64,000 nucleotides of DNA from Ambrosia x helenae (GCA_030844895.1 JAUTDX010000515.1:1-64000); one strand, 5' to 3'. Positions 1-13,232 are shown, counted from the stretch's first letter. Notes: generated by a model not told the origin, from the sequence alone. Numbers and translations: made by a program.

Positions 1-1519
1 AATAACAAAATATCAAATAAACCTGAAGTAGGAGACTAAATAAATCTCAATAAATAAACAAACCTAATATAATGCAATTTATAGTCTTAACATCACATAA
101 CTTTCAACAAATAAAAACATACCCAATAAATGTCTGTGAAATCATCAACTCTACAACATACCTACAAAAAATCAATGGTTCATACGATCTCACGAAACAC
201 CTACAGATAAACATATAGATCAAATTAGATGATGAAGAAACACAATAGATTTGTGGAATAGTAATACAAGAATAGAAGAGATAGAAATAAAAAAAATATA
301 TATATTTACAATTTGTGAATGAGGAAATAGATCTTACATCGATCTTTGTTGTTCGAGATGTTTGGCGAAAAGTTATCCAACTACCAAACCAAAACTCATC
401 AAAAACCTTGCTACCTTTCATCAAGAACACGAGTTATTGGGTTTCAGCAATGGTATCTTGTCTTTATCTAGATGGGATGATCTTAAAAGATTCTTTCAAG
501 AAACCAGGTAATAACAATAGATTCTTTCAAGAAACATAACTTAACCTTGAACCATTTACAACACTCTAAGAACTTTTAAGTATTGTAATCTTGAAAAGAT
601 ATCTACATAAGATACCATAGTTAACAGCGAGCAAAATCCAGCTCTTGGCTACAAAGGGGCTTTGTCTTAATAGTAAAGCGACCCTGCAACAAAAACAATT
701 AGAATGTCGTTCATTTTCGTTTAATAATAATTTAAGAGGTTTTATGCATTGAATCTACACTTTGGGCAACATTCACCCCAAACTGACTTGTTTCCGTTTT
801 AGCTAACATTTTAATATTAGTCGTCTGTCCTTTTATAAATGAACCGGCAAAAATTGGCACTTCAATACAACTAACCTTGCCACGAATTTCCTCTAGAGGC
901 ACTATGCATACGATTAGGATCATCTTTTCCATCCATTTCTTGAACTAAAACTCTAAAAACATGAAATAAAACCATAACTTCAACGAAAAAGCTTGTTTTG
1001 TTTCTTAATATAATATAACATGAAAATTATACTCACTTTAGAATATCACGGTGAAGTTGGGTCAAACATACATATCTCCTTGTCCACAGTAATATAAAGA
1101 TGAACTTTAGGGAGACATCATCCTCACCACTTAAAATTAGTTGAAAAAATATAAGGATACAAAAGTCCTTCAATACCATTCTTATGCACAATATATAAAG
1201 TCACCGTTCTCTCAATAGCTTCACCAATCCAAATGACTCTCTTTCCAGATGTTCATTACAAGATAATAACAAATCACCAAAACTCTATTATCATAGAAAC
1301 AAATAACAACACTTTCAAACGATTCCTATGAATTCTACCTAATCCCTTACCATTTCCAATATATATGTAAAATCCACCTATAACCGAACATTAACCATCA
1401 CAAACTCAAAAACAGAAACAAATACAAACAAAAACATCGCTAAATTATCCAAAATCGGTGATAAAAAAAAATAAAGTAGACATATATATAAATTAGTTTA
1501 TACTATATATAGTGAATTA

Positions 1520-1597
1520 TACCTTGCAATTCATAACCTCTTATTAAACCTATTTCAATACCTTGCAATTCATAACCTCTTATTAAACCTATTTTAA
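1520..1597. repeat. Two-copy 39-bp tandem repeat
   Basis: The unit beginning taccttgcaattcataac occurs at 1520 and again at 1559 with only a final-base difference. It is a simple local duplication with no coding content. Confidence 0.9.
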
Positions 1598-1740
1598 AGC
1601 ATCTGTTACAACAACCCAATAGACCCAACGGGTTCAACTTTATTAAAAATATTTACATTTTAATACCCATTGCTTTCAATACCTTTATCATTGAAAGCAT
1701 CCAATTAAATGCACAATATTGATGTCAAAAAGTTAATGCA

Positions 1741-1792
1741 CATGGTACAAGCATCTTAATGCATCACATGGTACAAGCATCTTAATGCATTG
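1741..1792. repeat. Two-copy 26-bp tandem repeat
   Basis: The unit catggtacaagcatcttaat starts at 1741 and again at 1767. This is a local slippage-type duplication. Confidence 0.9.
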
Positions 1793-1917
1793 ACAAGGCA
1801 TAAAAGGAAGAAAAGTGGTCAAGTTTAGAGGATTACACTTGTGACTTTTAAGTTGCCACCTTAACTTTGACATTTTGGACCTTTTTACCCATCTCTCCCT
1901 CTTTATATGTAATATAG

Positions 1918-2350
1918 ATATGTTTTGATGGACCATATTGGGCCTTAATGGATCACAATGGGCAATAAAAGATTATATATGTTTAATGGTCATATTGGGT
2001 CTTAATGTGTCAAAATGGACAATAATATATCATATATGTTTTAACATACCATATTGGACCTTGATGGATCACAATGGACAATAGTTGATTCATATATATC
2101 TTAACAAACTATATTGGCCTTAATGGATCATAATTATGGATGTGAATTTCGGAATTGAATACCAGAAATACTGACACCGTACGAAAACGGGTCAAATTCA
2201 TATATTGTCTTAATGGACCTAATGAGACTTAATGGGTCACAATGGCATAATGCCTTAATGGAATAATTGGGCTTTAATGGATCACATTGAATATTAGGTC
2301 ATATATGTCTTAATAGACTTTATTGGGCCTTAAATGGTCGCAATGGGCAA
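1918..2350. repeat. Degenerate minisatellite, unit about 60-80 bp
   Basis: The phrase family 'ccatattgggccttaatggatcacaatgg' (described here in parts: ccatattgggcc, then ttaatggatcacaatgg) recurs about six times with substitutions and small indels. An insertion-like stretch near 2133-2205 that starts atggatgtgaatttcgg interrupts the array. The array has no coding potential. Confidence 0.75.
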
Positions 2351-2354
2351 TAGT

Positions 2355-2570
2355 TGATTGTAATTAGGGATGTGCTTTTCGGTACCATGTACCAAAATAC
2401 CGGCCCGAGTTGGTACCAATATATCTACCTAACCATTTCGGTACAAAGTTTTGGCAATTTTTAGTACCCGGCATATTTAGTACTATACTGGTCTGTTTCG
2501 ATACAGTACATCCGGAGTCCGGACCAACCCAAATCCATCCAACTCCAACAAAAAAATATCATCCACTCCT
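2355..2570. mobile_element. Probable hAT-type relic rich in GGTACC
   Basis: The segment starts with tagggatgtgc followed by cggtaccatgtacc. That is the style of the terminal repeats of the better-defined hAT elements here (34882, 43369). I cannot find a matching second end or a target duplication, so this is a weak call. Confidence 0.35.
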
Positions 2571-5557
2571 ATATGACGTGTATTGACCATATGCTCATCA
2601 CGTATCGGCTAATATGCATCATATACGGTGTGTCAAAAATAGAAAGGACCAGATTTGACATGTCGGTTCTAAATAGGTCAAACCTTTTACCAATATGACG
2701 CGTATTTGCCAATACAGATCGTATTGGTGGTCAAAGGTGTCGAAATAGACAAGGAGAGTCAAAATAGACCAAGCCTATACAAATTATGGACTAACATGTC
2801 TCAACTTACAGCAGCCATGTTGTGACAACCTCACACCCATCAGGTGACATGACTTATTTTTCGTTTATATATAGACTTCGATTTAGGATGTGTGGTCTTC
2901 GTAACAATATCACACCCATGTCACGTCAGTTTTTAAATATAGTAAAACAACAAACCAATTGTTTTTCCATAGAAGGTAATAATGCCACACATATCATAGT
3001 AGCAATCTAACTTAAATCACAAACATCCTTTAAAAATAATACACCCATATTAAGTTCTAAAATAGTAATAACAATTCCTTTCTTCAGTTGAAGAACATAT
3101 CTGTTTCCCTAAACTGTCATTCTCCTTACCGGTACAACGCATGCTTGAGCCACCTCGACCGCTCAACTGGACCTGGGTGATTTGGGAAACCAATGCCTGG
3201 GTCTCTTCAACCTTCGTGAGACAACCTTGCGGGTCTATGACTGCTTCAGTCAAAGCTCCACGAGTGCAGCCAACAAGCCGCTCAACTGAGATTTTAATTC
3301 ACATCACGTCGAATCCCAATGTCAGCAACAAACCTACTTATACAGTATACACCAAACCCCAACAACAGCCAAACCAGAAAAACTGGTGGTCAGGTAACGA
3401 AGCGAGATGAGAAAATAGCACTAGTAGCAGCTAGAAAAGATGCTGCTTGTCCACTTCGCCCCACACTAATGGTTGTGAAAACGAGCAACCCAGTCTTACA
3501 GTAGATTGCAAAATCCTCACAGTTGTTTTTGAAAAATATTGTAGACACCGAAACCGTTCTCGAGGAGGAACTGTGCACGGTGAATGACATCCTCGGGTGG
3601 ATCCGCAACAGCAAGAGTGCATGTTCCACCTCGAGCTTTGGCAAGGAAAATGGCGGGAGAGATGGAATATTTGAATAGATAAAGGTCCCCACCAGATAGA
3701 AAACAGTTCAGACATGAAGCAATGACACCATCGGCATTTGGACATATCACCACATTTTAAGCAAGGTTCGCCGGAATTTGAGCGCGATGAGCTTACAATA
3801 ATACGATCCAACACTGTTCCGGTACCAATTTCTTGACCACCGCCACGAGTAAAATGGATCACCTTATCATCGCCAACATATATTCCTGCAACAAATAAAA
3901 CACAACTTCTGTTAAATTCAATTATAAGACAACAAAAGCCCTTCCTTGACCACCGCCCCGAGTTATATTGATTATTTGTCATGTGCCATAGCAAGCAGGG
4001 TGGATGTGAGACATTTGGCTTTTCTTCCTTTAAGATAGGGGTGTGGGGAGTGAAAAAGAATTGGAAAACTCAAATGATTTGTGAATTTGTGAGCTTAGTA
4101 AAAGTTTAAGTTAATTTTTTTTATTTATCTTTTAGGGCCCTAATGTACGTTTGTCCAACTATTTCGAAGTCATGTGGCATCTATATCATTTCATGTACGT
4201 GTGAAAGCAACGTAATCATAACAACAAAGCAACAACAATATACATAGGTGATAGATGATAGTATGATACCACCCTTTATCGAACAAACAAATAGTGACCC
4301 TTATACCCACATGAACCATAACTATCTTGCAATTATTATTTAAAATCAAAGCAAAACTCATGAACATAGAATCTTTACCATATGATGATAAGAGATTACC
4401 GGTCTCTTGTAAGGCATTAGAGCTATATACCTAAGGGATCTAGTAAATTCGACTAGTTCCTATCACACAGTACTACCACATCCTTGGACTTTACATTAAC
4501 CCTTACTATTAACTGTAAGTGGTCCACCAAATCAACCGAAACTAGCATATGACACAAGTGCAAGACCAGCATGTCAAAAGAAATGTAAATCATAATGTGG
4601 AAAAAGTTATAGAGGTTAGTATTTATATAGGGTGACTGAGAGTGATAGTTCACTTGAGAACTTTATTGCCATGAAGCAGGATCATGATTCCTAGGCAGTA
4701 GAAGTGTGAACGATAGGAACTATATAGGACCAATGTTCCTCCACATGCCACAGCTAAAACTAGTAGTCATATGCCTCCACAATGAGCGTTCAATTTCATA
4801 TAAGCAGATATCCACATGCATAATAATGACACAAGAACAATTTTTGAATTGGAATTGGTGTGTTTACTGTGGTCCAACGCTAACTGCCTAACTAATAACA
4901 ATAAGCTAACGCACTAGGATAACCAAGTTCATACCAAAATTTCAGAATTCTAATTGAATCACCAATTGATCTGCAAGAGCAAGAAATAACTTATTCAAAT
5001 AATGGGGTATTAAATACACCCAAAGTCCAAAAGTCACATGCTATTCTGTAACAGAAGCGCCCTAGATCATTGCCAAAGAGCCTACTCAAACTACGAAGAA
5101 CCTTATTCAGGGAAGCAATCATGTGTGCATATGACATATGTCAAACGTCATTACCATGTACATGACAAACAACAAGTCAACAAGTTAATACATATCCAGC
5201 AAATTGTGGTTAACATCAAAACAGTTTATTTCTCCAAAATGATAGATTATAAGACCCCAAGAGTTCTATGAAACTTTAAGCCCACTCATGCAACTTGTTG
5301 ATAATGGTTCTTGCGGTCATGACATAAAGTGATAAAGGTGGTTTAATGTTGCCACAAGGACCTTCAGTGAAGCAAAGTTTATCTTCGGATATAAAGTTCA
5401 ATATACTTGCAAGGATTTAAATCAATGATTTACCATTTAACTCCTTTCATCATTGGTTTTTGGTTTGCTCTGTTTTTTATTGTTAGTTGCCTGATTCAAA
5501 TAATATCCAATTACCTATTTTTATAGTTTATTTCCTATTTCTGAGTACATTCAAAGT

Positions 5558-6017
5558 CATAGCTGTCGATAGCGAATAGCGGTCAATAGCGACAACGACG
5601 AAATAGCGCCCGCTATTTCGTATTTAGCGGTAAGGTATTAAAATATTTAAAAATATTTTTATGTACAAATTTACAAGTACAAGGGCCAGATGTTTACATA
5701 CACAAACTAATTTTATACTTTCTATGTAAAATTTAGAAGTTTTAGGCACTATATGTAAACAAATGAAAGATAGAGGGGTTAAATGTGAAAATAGTTAAAG
5801 TTTATAACCCTAAAAAGGCTTAAACAGAAAAGCACAAATGCAAACAGACGCTATTCATCTTCCTCCTTGTTTCTGGCAAAAAAGTTACAGCAACATCGCC
5901 GGAATCGTCTCCGGAAATCGCTATTTCATCGCTATTGCCCCGCTAAACACAAGATGGCGATGGATAACCGATACACGACGCTATTCGTGATCGCTATCAT
6001 CGCTATTAACAACTATG
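5558..6017. mobile_element. Non-autonomous hAT element (460 bp)
   Basis: It begins CATAGCTGTCGATAGCGA and its reverse complement begins CATAGTTGTTAATAGCGAT, giving imperfect terminal inverted repeats. An exact 8-bp target duplication, TTCAAAGT, flanks it at 5550-5557 and 6018-6025. An 8-bp duplication is the hAT hallmark. There is no transposase frame. It lies inside the intron of the LRAT pseudogene. Confidence 0.92.
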
Positions 6018-7322
6018 TTCAAAGTTAAGGGGTCCAAAGAGTGCCAGAGTGGTATTAAAGTTAGTGGCCAATGAGTTGCAGCCTACAGGACATGTGACCC
6101 CTGTTTTTTAGTATTTCCAGCTGTTGCAAGCTCCAAGTTTTCTAAAGTGAAGTAAAAGTAGTTTCGTTTCTCCTTATACAAGACTGGCATCAAAGTTTTA
6201 CGCTAGAGCCAAAAGTGAGTTTCAGTCCACCCTTTCTCCATCAAAAAGAAAATAGTAAATTAAGTGAAGCACAGACACATAGTGCATGAGAAAGCAACGT
6301 ATTGTGCCATGACAAACACCACTACTAACTCCTTGTCTGTCTCAGACACTAATTCCAGTCTTCATAGGGAAAGGTACCATTAAAGGGGTCTAAAAATTAA
6401 CTTTATTCAAGTCCCGGGAACTTTGGGATTTGTTGAGGTACAAAACCCACACCGCGTGCCTATTAAAGCCAATCAACACTGGCAGATACTCTCAAGAAGG
6501 ATGCCAAGGCTCCATTGTTTATCCAATCAGCACTATGTCATGAGATATTTCCCTAAATTGCTACAGTAACACCAGCATAGAGGCTTAGGAAATTCTATAA
6601 TCTATAGCATGAATTTTTGGGTGATAAAAAGGTAACCACTGTTCAACTACACTGTTTTCATCACCAATTTAAGGCGATGGTCATAAAAGAGAAGGAATCA
6701 GGCCAAGCCTTTCTTTCCAGAGTGACTGGGCTGGTTAATCAGAAATATATTGTGAAACAGATAGCCATTAAACTAATGAAAAGCAAGGTTTGAGATGTTA
6801 AGGGATTTAGTAATGTTATTGCAATGGAGGAATCTATGGACCTATCAGCTTATACCTTTGATTAACTAACAACACTGGTGAAGATAAGGCAATATTTTCT
6901 TAGAGACGTTAAAATAGCTATCAACAGAAACATGACCAAAGTGAAGCACAAATTATTCTTAAATAGTTGTAACTTGTAAATTGCAATTTAAATAAATTGA
7001 AATCCCATAAGGAATATAGATAGTTACATGTTAAAATCAATATCATCAAACAATGACTACAAATAAACCATTCTTACAGGCAGGCTAACATTGTAACTAA
7101 TTTCCTAGCCTATGAGCACATGATCGTAAATAATTAAAACTTTATGACAAATATGCGTTCCAAATAATAGTTGTGTAAAACTAATAAAACCGGATGACGA
7201 AGATGCACAAAAGTTTTTACCAGCTTAAATTTGTCCAAAGCATTGTTATCCAGATTCACTTTCTTCTGTTTCTGCATTTTCTGTTATCTAATTTAGACAT
7301 AATTTATTTGCTATGATAGTCC

Positions 7323-7962
7323 TATAGGTGCACAAAAAAACCGTACTCAGAACCGAGAAAAAAACCGGAAACGGTTATTTTTATACCCGGGTATTTTGTA
7401 CCCATAACCGGACCCGACCCTACCTGTAGGGTACGGATAGGGTATACATTTTGAGCTCAATATCCGTACCCGAAAATACCTGGAACCGGTTACCCTATAC
7501 CCGATATCGGTTTTTTTCTAATACCCGATAGAATACCCAAATTTTTAGAGTATATAAAATATTTATTTTACAACTTTTATATTTAAGTTTTTTAGAAATG
7601 CAAATTATAAAGCAAATAATTTTTAGTTTTTTACATGAGTAAATTATGTTAATGTAACTTAATTTGATTATTTTTATAAACTACCAACCAAATTTAAGTT
7701 TTAAATGAGTTTATTTTTGTGTAAAATAATAAAGAAAAAACTTATTTTTTAAAACCGCGTATTAATACTCGGACCCATACCTGGGTCCAGTACCCGGGTA
7801 TATCCGAACCCCATAATATACTACCCGGGTACATAGGGTATGGTTTTTCTCCTCAATACCCGAACCCTACCCGGTTTCTCTTAATACCGGATTTTTCAAT
7901 ACCCAATCATACACAACTGGTTCCTGGAACCAGGTTAAAAAAAACCCGATTTGTGCACTATG
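7323..7962. mobile_element. Probable hAT-type element with GTGCACAAA ends
   Basis: The left end reads ataggtgcacaaa and the right end, reverse complemented, reads atagtgcacaaatcggg. The interior is rich in tacccgggta/ggttccgg motifs and an AT-rich core. I could not find a clean target duplication, so the ends are approximate. It is in the LRAT pseudogene intron. Confidence 0.6.
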
Positions 7963-8140
7963 GCTCCATGCTCAAACAGTCAAACATGATCTTTAACTCT
8001 TTATCAACTGCAACTGTTGCCAAGGAATATGAGGATATTTGATTCTTTATATCAAGAAAAAAATACCACTTATGGCCTTAAAAGATAAGTAAATAAATAC
8101 AAATAAGGATATATCTTTAAGTTTCACCTTTCAACTACAA

Positions 8141-8595
8141 CTAGTGTTTTAGTTACCCGCGCTTCGCTGCGGGAACTCCTGTTGCGTTGAGGGTTTGGTA
8201 CACGGTAAAGATCGCGCGTTGCTGCAACAGCTCTGTTGCATTGGGGGTTTGGTGGACATTAAAGATAACATTAAATGACTGTTATTTTCGTGTGGGAGTA
8301 AAAAAATAGCTCCCGGTACATTACCTTGCAGACCAGCCTTAACATTACAACAATTGGGTTGCCATTGTTGACTTGATATGGAGCCCAAAGTATTCAAAAA
8401 ATGACAGCCTATTATTCGTTCAGCTGGGTCACAATTTGCAATTATGTCAATTTTGGCAGGCTATGGTATGGATTAAAATAATAAGGCAACAGAGGGCTAT
8501 AGTTTATGTATTTGGTTGAGGGCATAAGGGTAATTCAAATGGGCACTGCGTACGTTAGAGGCAAGACACTGGAGAAGTGTCATATCTTTATTAGA
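8141..8595 (-). mobile_element. Non-autonomous Helitron (3' end clear, 5' end tentative)
   Basis: On the minus strand the sequence ends with a GC-rich hairpin (cccgcagcgaagcgcggg), then taactaaaacactag, with T as the next base. That is the Helitron 3' terminus (hairpin plus CTRR, insertion between A and T). The same terminus ends the element at 14333-15339. A second, decayed copy of the hairpin unit lies just inside. The 5' TC at 8595 after A is plausible but not proven. Confidence 0.65.
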
Positions 8596-9402
8596 TACTA
8601 TAATAAAAGAAAAGAAATTAAATACACACACACACAAAAAAAAAAGCTTATATTGCTGCCTATCATTATAAGCTACACCAAGTTCTAACTGATATACATC
8701 TATGCCAACGTCTCACAAGTGACAAGTCATTACACTCATTCCATGTACAGACAAATAGTACATGAGGGTGTTTCCTTACTTGAAATTCAAGATAATAGGT
8801 ATGACTTCCAAGTCATAAATCATAATCTGGACCCTATAAACATCACATTTAGCAAACCGTGAGGATGAACCACGTGTTAATTAGCAAATTTCCTAGAGAA
8901 AATATAATAACAAAAAATGAAAAAAAAAACAAGTTTAGGTATTGATAAGAAATTATTACAGAAGAATCCGCATGTGACCATGGCATTATTACAAACTCCA
9001 ACAATGCTGGCATTTCAAACAACTAACAAACCAACAATGCATAAGAAACTAAATGAGTAAATGGTGGATGATTGATTCAATCCCCTACGGCCCTATTTAA
9101 GCTGTTGACCTCCTTGAAACAGGATTTCATGAGTCACAAACTACCTTGTTGTACCCTCTTTAATCATCAATCACCTACTCACCTATAAGCAAACCATCCC
9201 TTGCTACAGATAAATTCAAACCACACACCCTCATCCCAAGAACCGGTACCATTAGTCATCGTACCATAACCATATGTCGAACATTTAAGAATAGCAAAAC
9301 AAAGAGAAAGACATTAAAAACTAGAAGGTAGACAAACAAGTTCATGATCATTACCCTTACCTAGAACAACAATCCACCTTGTTATAAAAAACCACCGATT
9401 GC

Positions 9403-10379
9403 TAGGGTTGTCATCGAACTGAACGGACATGAACAAGGCCTTGTTCATGTTTGTTCGTTAAGGAAATAATGTGTTCATGAACGGTTTAGCGAAAACGATT
9501 TTATGTTTGTGTTCATTCATTAAAGACGCCCCACTTACGGTGTGCGCATATAATGTATATATGTGTGGCCAGGGGGGGCAAAAGTAAAGTTGCACTAGTT
9601 TTAACGTTATTTTACTAATTTCGTGAAAATAACGTTAAAAACGACGGACGGTTAATCATGCATCATGTGGTGGCGTTGATAGCCAAAAGACAAGGGGGTA
9701 CATGCACCAATCGAGTTTGTCCCGATTGCTAAGTGTTATGTGCCTTATGTCCAAGGCTTGATACAAAACCACATCGAGCCGGGGGTCTCACTGGAAGCAG
9801 CCTCTCTATTCTCAGGGGATAGAGGTAAGGCTGTCTACATCTTACCCTCCTCAGACCCTACCTTAGCTTTGCTATAGGTGGGATTAACTGAGTATGATGA
9901 TGATGATGATGATGTTCATTCATTAAAGAAATGAACGTGTTCATGAACACATGTAAAATCGAGGGAGGCTAGAAAAAAGATGACGGAGGGAGCAGCGCAA
10001 GAACTTGAAGTCCAAATAATGGAACGGGGGTTGATGTATTCATCGATAATAATGTGGAAAGAAAGGGGAACGGTTCAAAAATTAAGGTGGGAATAGGGTT
10101 TCCAACATTAATTGTTAAGGTAATAAATTAAAGAATATAAAATGCTTAGATTAAAAAAAAACGTACAAAAATCTTTCATAAACAAGATAACATAAACAAA
10201 CGAACATGAAAGACCATCCATCAACACATTACCGAACATTCACTAACACAATTCATAGAACGAGACCTCTGTTCTCTGTTCGTGTTCGTTCACTTAACTA
10301 ATCAAAACGAACATAAACGAACTTCCCATTAAACGGTCCACAAACTATTCTCTAACCGTTCTGTTCGTTTACAGCCCTA
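9403..10379. mobile_element. hAT element with TAGGGYTGT ends, carrying a nested retroelement
   Basis: The left end is tagggttgtcatcgaac and the reverse-complemented right end is tagggctgtaaacgaac. Flanks are ccgattgc and cccattgc, a 7-of-8 target duplication. A short non-LTR element (9527-9912) has inserted into it; without that insert it is about 575 bp. There is no transposase frame. It lies in the LRAT pseudogene intron. Confidence 0.85.
9527..9912 (+). mobile_element. Short non-LTR retroelement (SINE or RTE 3' end) with (GAT)n tail
   Basis: A 17-bp direct repeat, tgttcattcattaaaga, flanks it (9510-9526 and 9913-9929), as expected for target-primed reverse transcription. The 3' end reads gattaactgagtatgatgatg in repeated GAT units. 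Related copies are at 28569-28707 and, reversed, 36568-36888. It has no open reading frame. Such short elements with this tail are usually moved by RTE-clade LINEs, and a piece of one is present at 29897. Confidence 0.85.
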
Positions 10380-10742
10380 CCCATTGCCTAACACTTTCTA
10401 ATCAACCCCAAATAAAATAATTATTATAAAAACAAAGTTCAAGGGACTACCAATACCAACAATCAATTACACAACAATCTGCAGTTTACAAATTATAACC
10501 AAACAATAATCTCAACTTTAACCAAATACAAGATCAATAATAAGACCCTACATTATTCAAACCCTAAAATAATATAATCTAAAAAAAAGCAAACATAAAT
10601 GTGTAAATTAAATAGAGAATAAAAATTGAAAAGTACCGTGATGAGCGTAGATCCAGGCCGTACGCCAAGAGTAGATGTGATCGCCTGGTTTGAGTTGTGA
10701 TTGGTCGATTTTGTTGGATAATATTTGCTTAATTTCTTCCAT

Positions 10743-12113
10743 TATTCGTAACCCCTTAGCGTAGTTGAGATGATGATGATGATGATAAATATTGTGATGG
10801 TGATTGTAAAGGTTGCTTCGTGCACTAGTGATCGATATTAATATTTAATATTTTTTTTTCTGCGTGACGTTGTTAAGTTATATCGTGTGGGTTCAAAATC
10901 TGCCGCGTTTCCTGATATTTTTTTATATTTTATACCCGGGAGTGTTGCGAGATAGATAAATCTAATATAAAGTGATAAAATGTGTGTATCATAAAAGAAA
11001 TAGATTATTTTTTAAAAAAAAAAATTGTAAATGATCAACATTCGATAACTCATAAAACTTATTTCTAATTGTATGTGTGCACCTCTTGCTCGGGTGAAGT
11101 CTCTATGCCTAGACATGACTAATGAATTACTTGCACACATTGTTTTTTTTTCAGTATGAACAAAAACTCACTAAATAGGCGTTTTTTTTTTTTGTGTATA
11201 ACATTATGGTACTTGTTGAAAAGATAATAAAACGCGTGTTAATTTGGTGTAATTTTTTGTAAAAAAATCTTGTATCTAAAAGTTATTAATGTTTAAAAAT
11301 GGGGGGGGGGGGGGGACATGAGAGAATTTTTTTTCTTAAGGGAAATAAGAGGAAGGAATACATCACCTATTACCATGTGTCACTCAAGGTTTTTTTAGTA
11401 ACCATACCTAGTGCCATATGATGATGACCTAAATGAACATAATGTCAGCAAAAGAGCTTTTTTTATTATACATACGAGTTTTTCTACTGTCAGATATGGA
11501 CAATGGAGGGATAATTTATAATTATTGATCTAATAGAATAATCGTTCAAAAAACTTGTTGTTTGGTAACCTATTAATGGGTAGTTTCTTAACGGTCGGGC
11601 TTAACCAATAAGAGATTATGGATTATTAATAGATACAAAAATTTATTGAGACTACCAAACAACCCTTAAACATATAAAATTTAATATGTTTAAATACACT
11701 ATTGCACTAAATTATTTTTATTACCATTTAATTTTAAACTTTATCACACTAGGCGTTGACTCAACGATTAATCCCCAAGTATTCCCTGACTATGACTGAA
11801 TACTCGCAACTCTTCAGTCAACTTAGTTGGCACCGTCTAGCGACCTTTGCAACTATGATATATCATATTGACTATTTTTTTTTTATAAAGTTTAATCAAG
11901 ATATATGTAGAATAAACTAAGAGAAGGCAAGCACCAAATAATGAAAAAAAAGTTTAAAACCAAGTTTGGCTGACGAGTGCTTTGATATGGATGCCATCGA
12001 TTTGGATTATGAAAATAGGATTCACACACTTAGGCTGTTTTAACAATAACACTCACCACTAACCGACCCTATGCACCAATTAAGCTCTTTTAACACTATT
12101 CATCAAGTTCAAA
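10743..12113. other. Intergenic DNA upstream of the LRAT pseudogene
   Basis: This is the 5' flank of the minus-strand LRAT pseudogene. A GATGATGAT microsatellite lies near 10770, a pure G run near 11303-11316, and from about 11100 to 11270 a sequence repeated at 43180-43340 and, inverted, at 13570-13660. I see no gene. Confidence 0.6.
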
Positions 12114-12634
12114 TCTATATCTATCTATATCTATATATTGCAAAGCTAATAATCCTACATGTCATAATATTATGCAATATCTCATTTGAGAGATGCCACA
12201 TAGGATGTGATGTGGCAACTCCCGACCCAATTACCCGAAACCACATACCCAAATACCTGAACTATATACCCGATCATATACCCATAAATTTTTTAACGCA
12301 TCACATAACCCTTAGACTAATGCGTTCAATATTTCATTAAATAACTTTTTTTCCTTATTTCGTGTTAGTTCTTTTTAGAATGATCGATTACAAACTTCCG
12401 AATTCATTTGACATTATATAATATTTTGTAATGGCACTAGATTTATACCCCGGCGCAGAGATTCGTTTTTTTTTATATTTAAATATTATAACTCATGGCA
12501 GAGATTTGTTTAAAATAATAATAATAATAATCATTAATCATATATTGGCAAGTAATTAATTAGTTGTCATATTGGATATTTTATTATGTCAAATTAGATA
12601 TTTCAACCCGGGACGCTCCCGGGATAAAAACTAG
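12114..12634 (+). mobile_element. Non-autonomous Helitron H1 (521 bp)
   Basis: It starts with TC after A in a tctatatctatctatatc run, followed by attgcaaagc. It ends with the hairpin cccgggacgctcccggg, then ataaaaactag and T. These are the TC and CTRR termini of plant Helitrons. It is closely related to H2 and H3 downstream. There is no coding capacity. Confidence 0.88.
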
Positions 12635-12660
12635 TTTTAATATATAGGATAAGGATAATA

Positions 12661-13189
12661 TCTATATCTATATCTATATATATTGCAAAGGAGAAAATCC
12701 TACATGTCATTTATTGAGGCAATCTCTTCTTTGAGAGGTGTCATGTAGGATGTGAGGTCTATTTTTTGTAACCCGACAGGTATTGTGTCGGGTTTGGGAT
12801 TAGTTTAAAAAAATTGTGGGTTTGGGTCGGGTCTGGGATTAGGTGATACCCAACCCGATTACCCAAACTACATACCCATGAATTTTTTAACGCATCACAT
12901 AACCCTTAGACTAATGCGTTCGATATTTGCAATATACGTGCACCATCATAAACTAAAAACTTTATAATATGTAACTAAAATATATGTATGGTTATTATAA
13001 TACTATTTCAAGAAATAATTTTTTTTTCTTATTTCATGTTAGTTCTTTTTAGAATGATCGATTACAAACTTACGAATTAATTTGACATTATATAATATTT
13101 TGTAATGGCACTAGATTTATACCCGGCGCAGAGATTCGTTTTTTTTATATTTGAATATGATAACTTAGGGCAGAGATTTGTTCAAAATA

Positions 13190-13232
<43 letters not shown>

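Larger units (their letters stand above)
1..3049. other. Gene-free AT-rich intergenic DNA
   Basis: No open reading frame in this stretch resembles a protein family I recognise. All frames are short and none continues across plausible splice sites. The stretch holds short tandem repeats, listed separately, and a decayed GGTACC-rich patch near 2355-2570 that looks like the hAT-type repeats elsewhere in the window. Otherwise I see nothing in it. Confidence 0.6.
3050..10742 (-). pseudogene. LRAT/NC-domain protein pseudogene (two exons, five or more frameshifts)
   Basis: Exon 1 runs 10742 to 10637 (35 codons plus 1 nt; starts MEEIKQILSNKIDQ and contains LKPGDHIYSWR). Its donor GT is at 10636-10635. 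Exon 2 begins at 3885 after a TTGCAG acceptor and continues GIYVGDDKVIHFTRGGG. Together these match the plant NC/LRAT-domain family (Arabidopsis At5g06370 type). Members carry the LRAT fold with a His near the N-terminus and a Cys in NCEDFAIYCKTGLL; both are readable here. The frame breaks at about 3733 (one extra base), 3532-3536 (extra A in the plus-strand run), 3403-3410 (about 5 nt, after FVT), 3357-3360 (extra C on plus) and about 3298 (one extra base). Reading in the last frame reaches a stop at 3050, beyond the usual family end, so the 3' limit is uncertain. The 6.7 kb intron (3888-10636) contains several transposons. Function would be membrane-associated acyl transfer, if any; as written the gene cannot make a full protein. 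Expression from uncorrected sequence is the alternative, but nearby genes read cleanly. Confidence 0.85.

Noticed and set aside
3141..3504. Plus-strand frames of 61-89 codons
   Set aside because: They are antisense to the LRAT-domain pseudogene, whose minus-strand motifs are unmistakable.
8506..8688. 60-codon plus-strand frame ending in a Lys-rich stretch
   Set aside because: No family resemblance; the Lys-rich end is a CA/A microsatellite.
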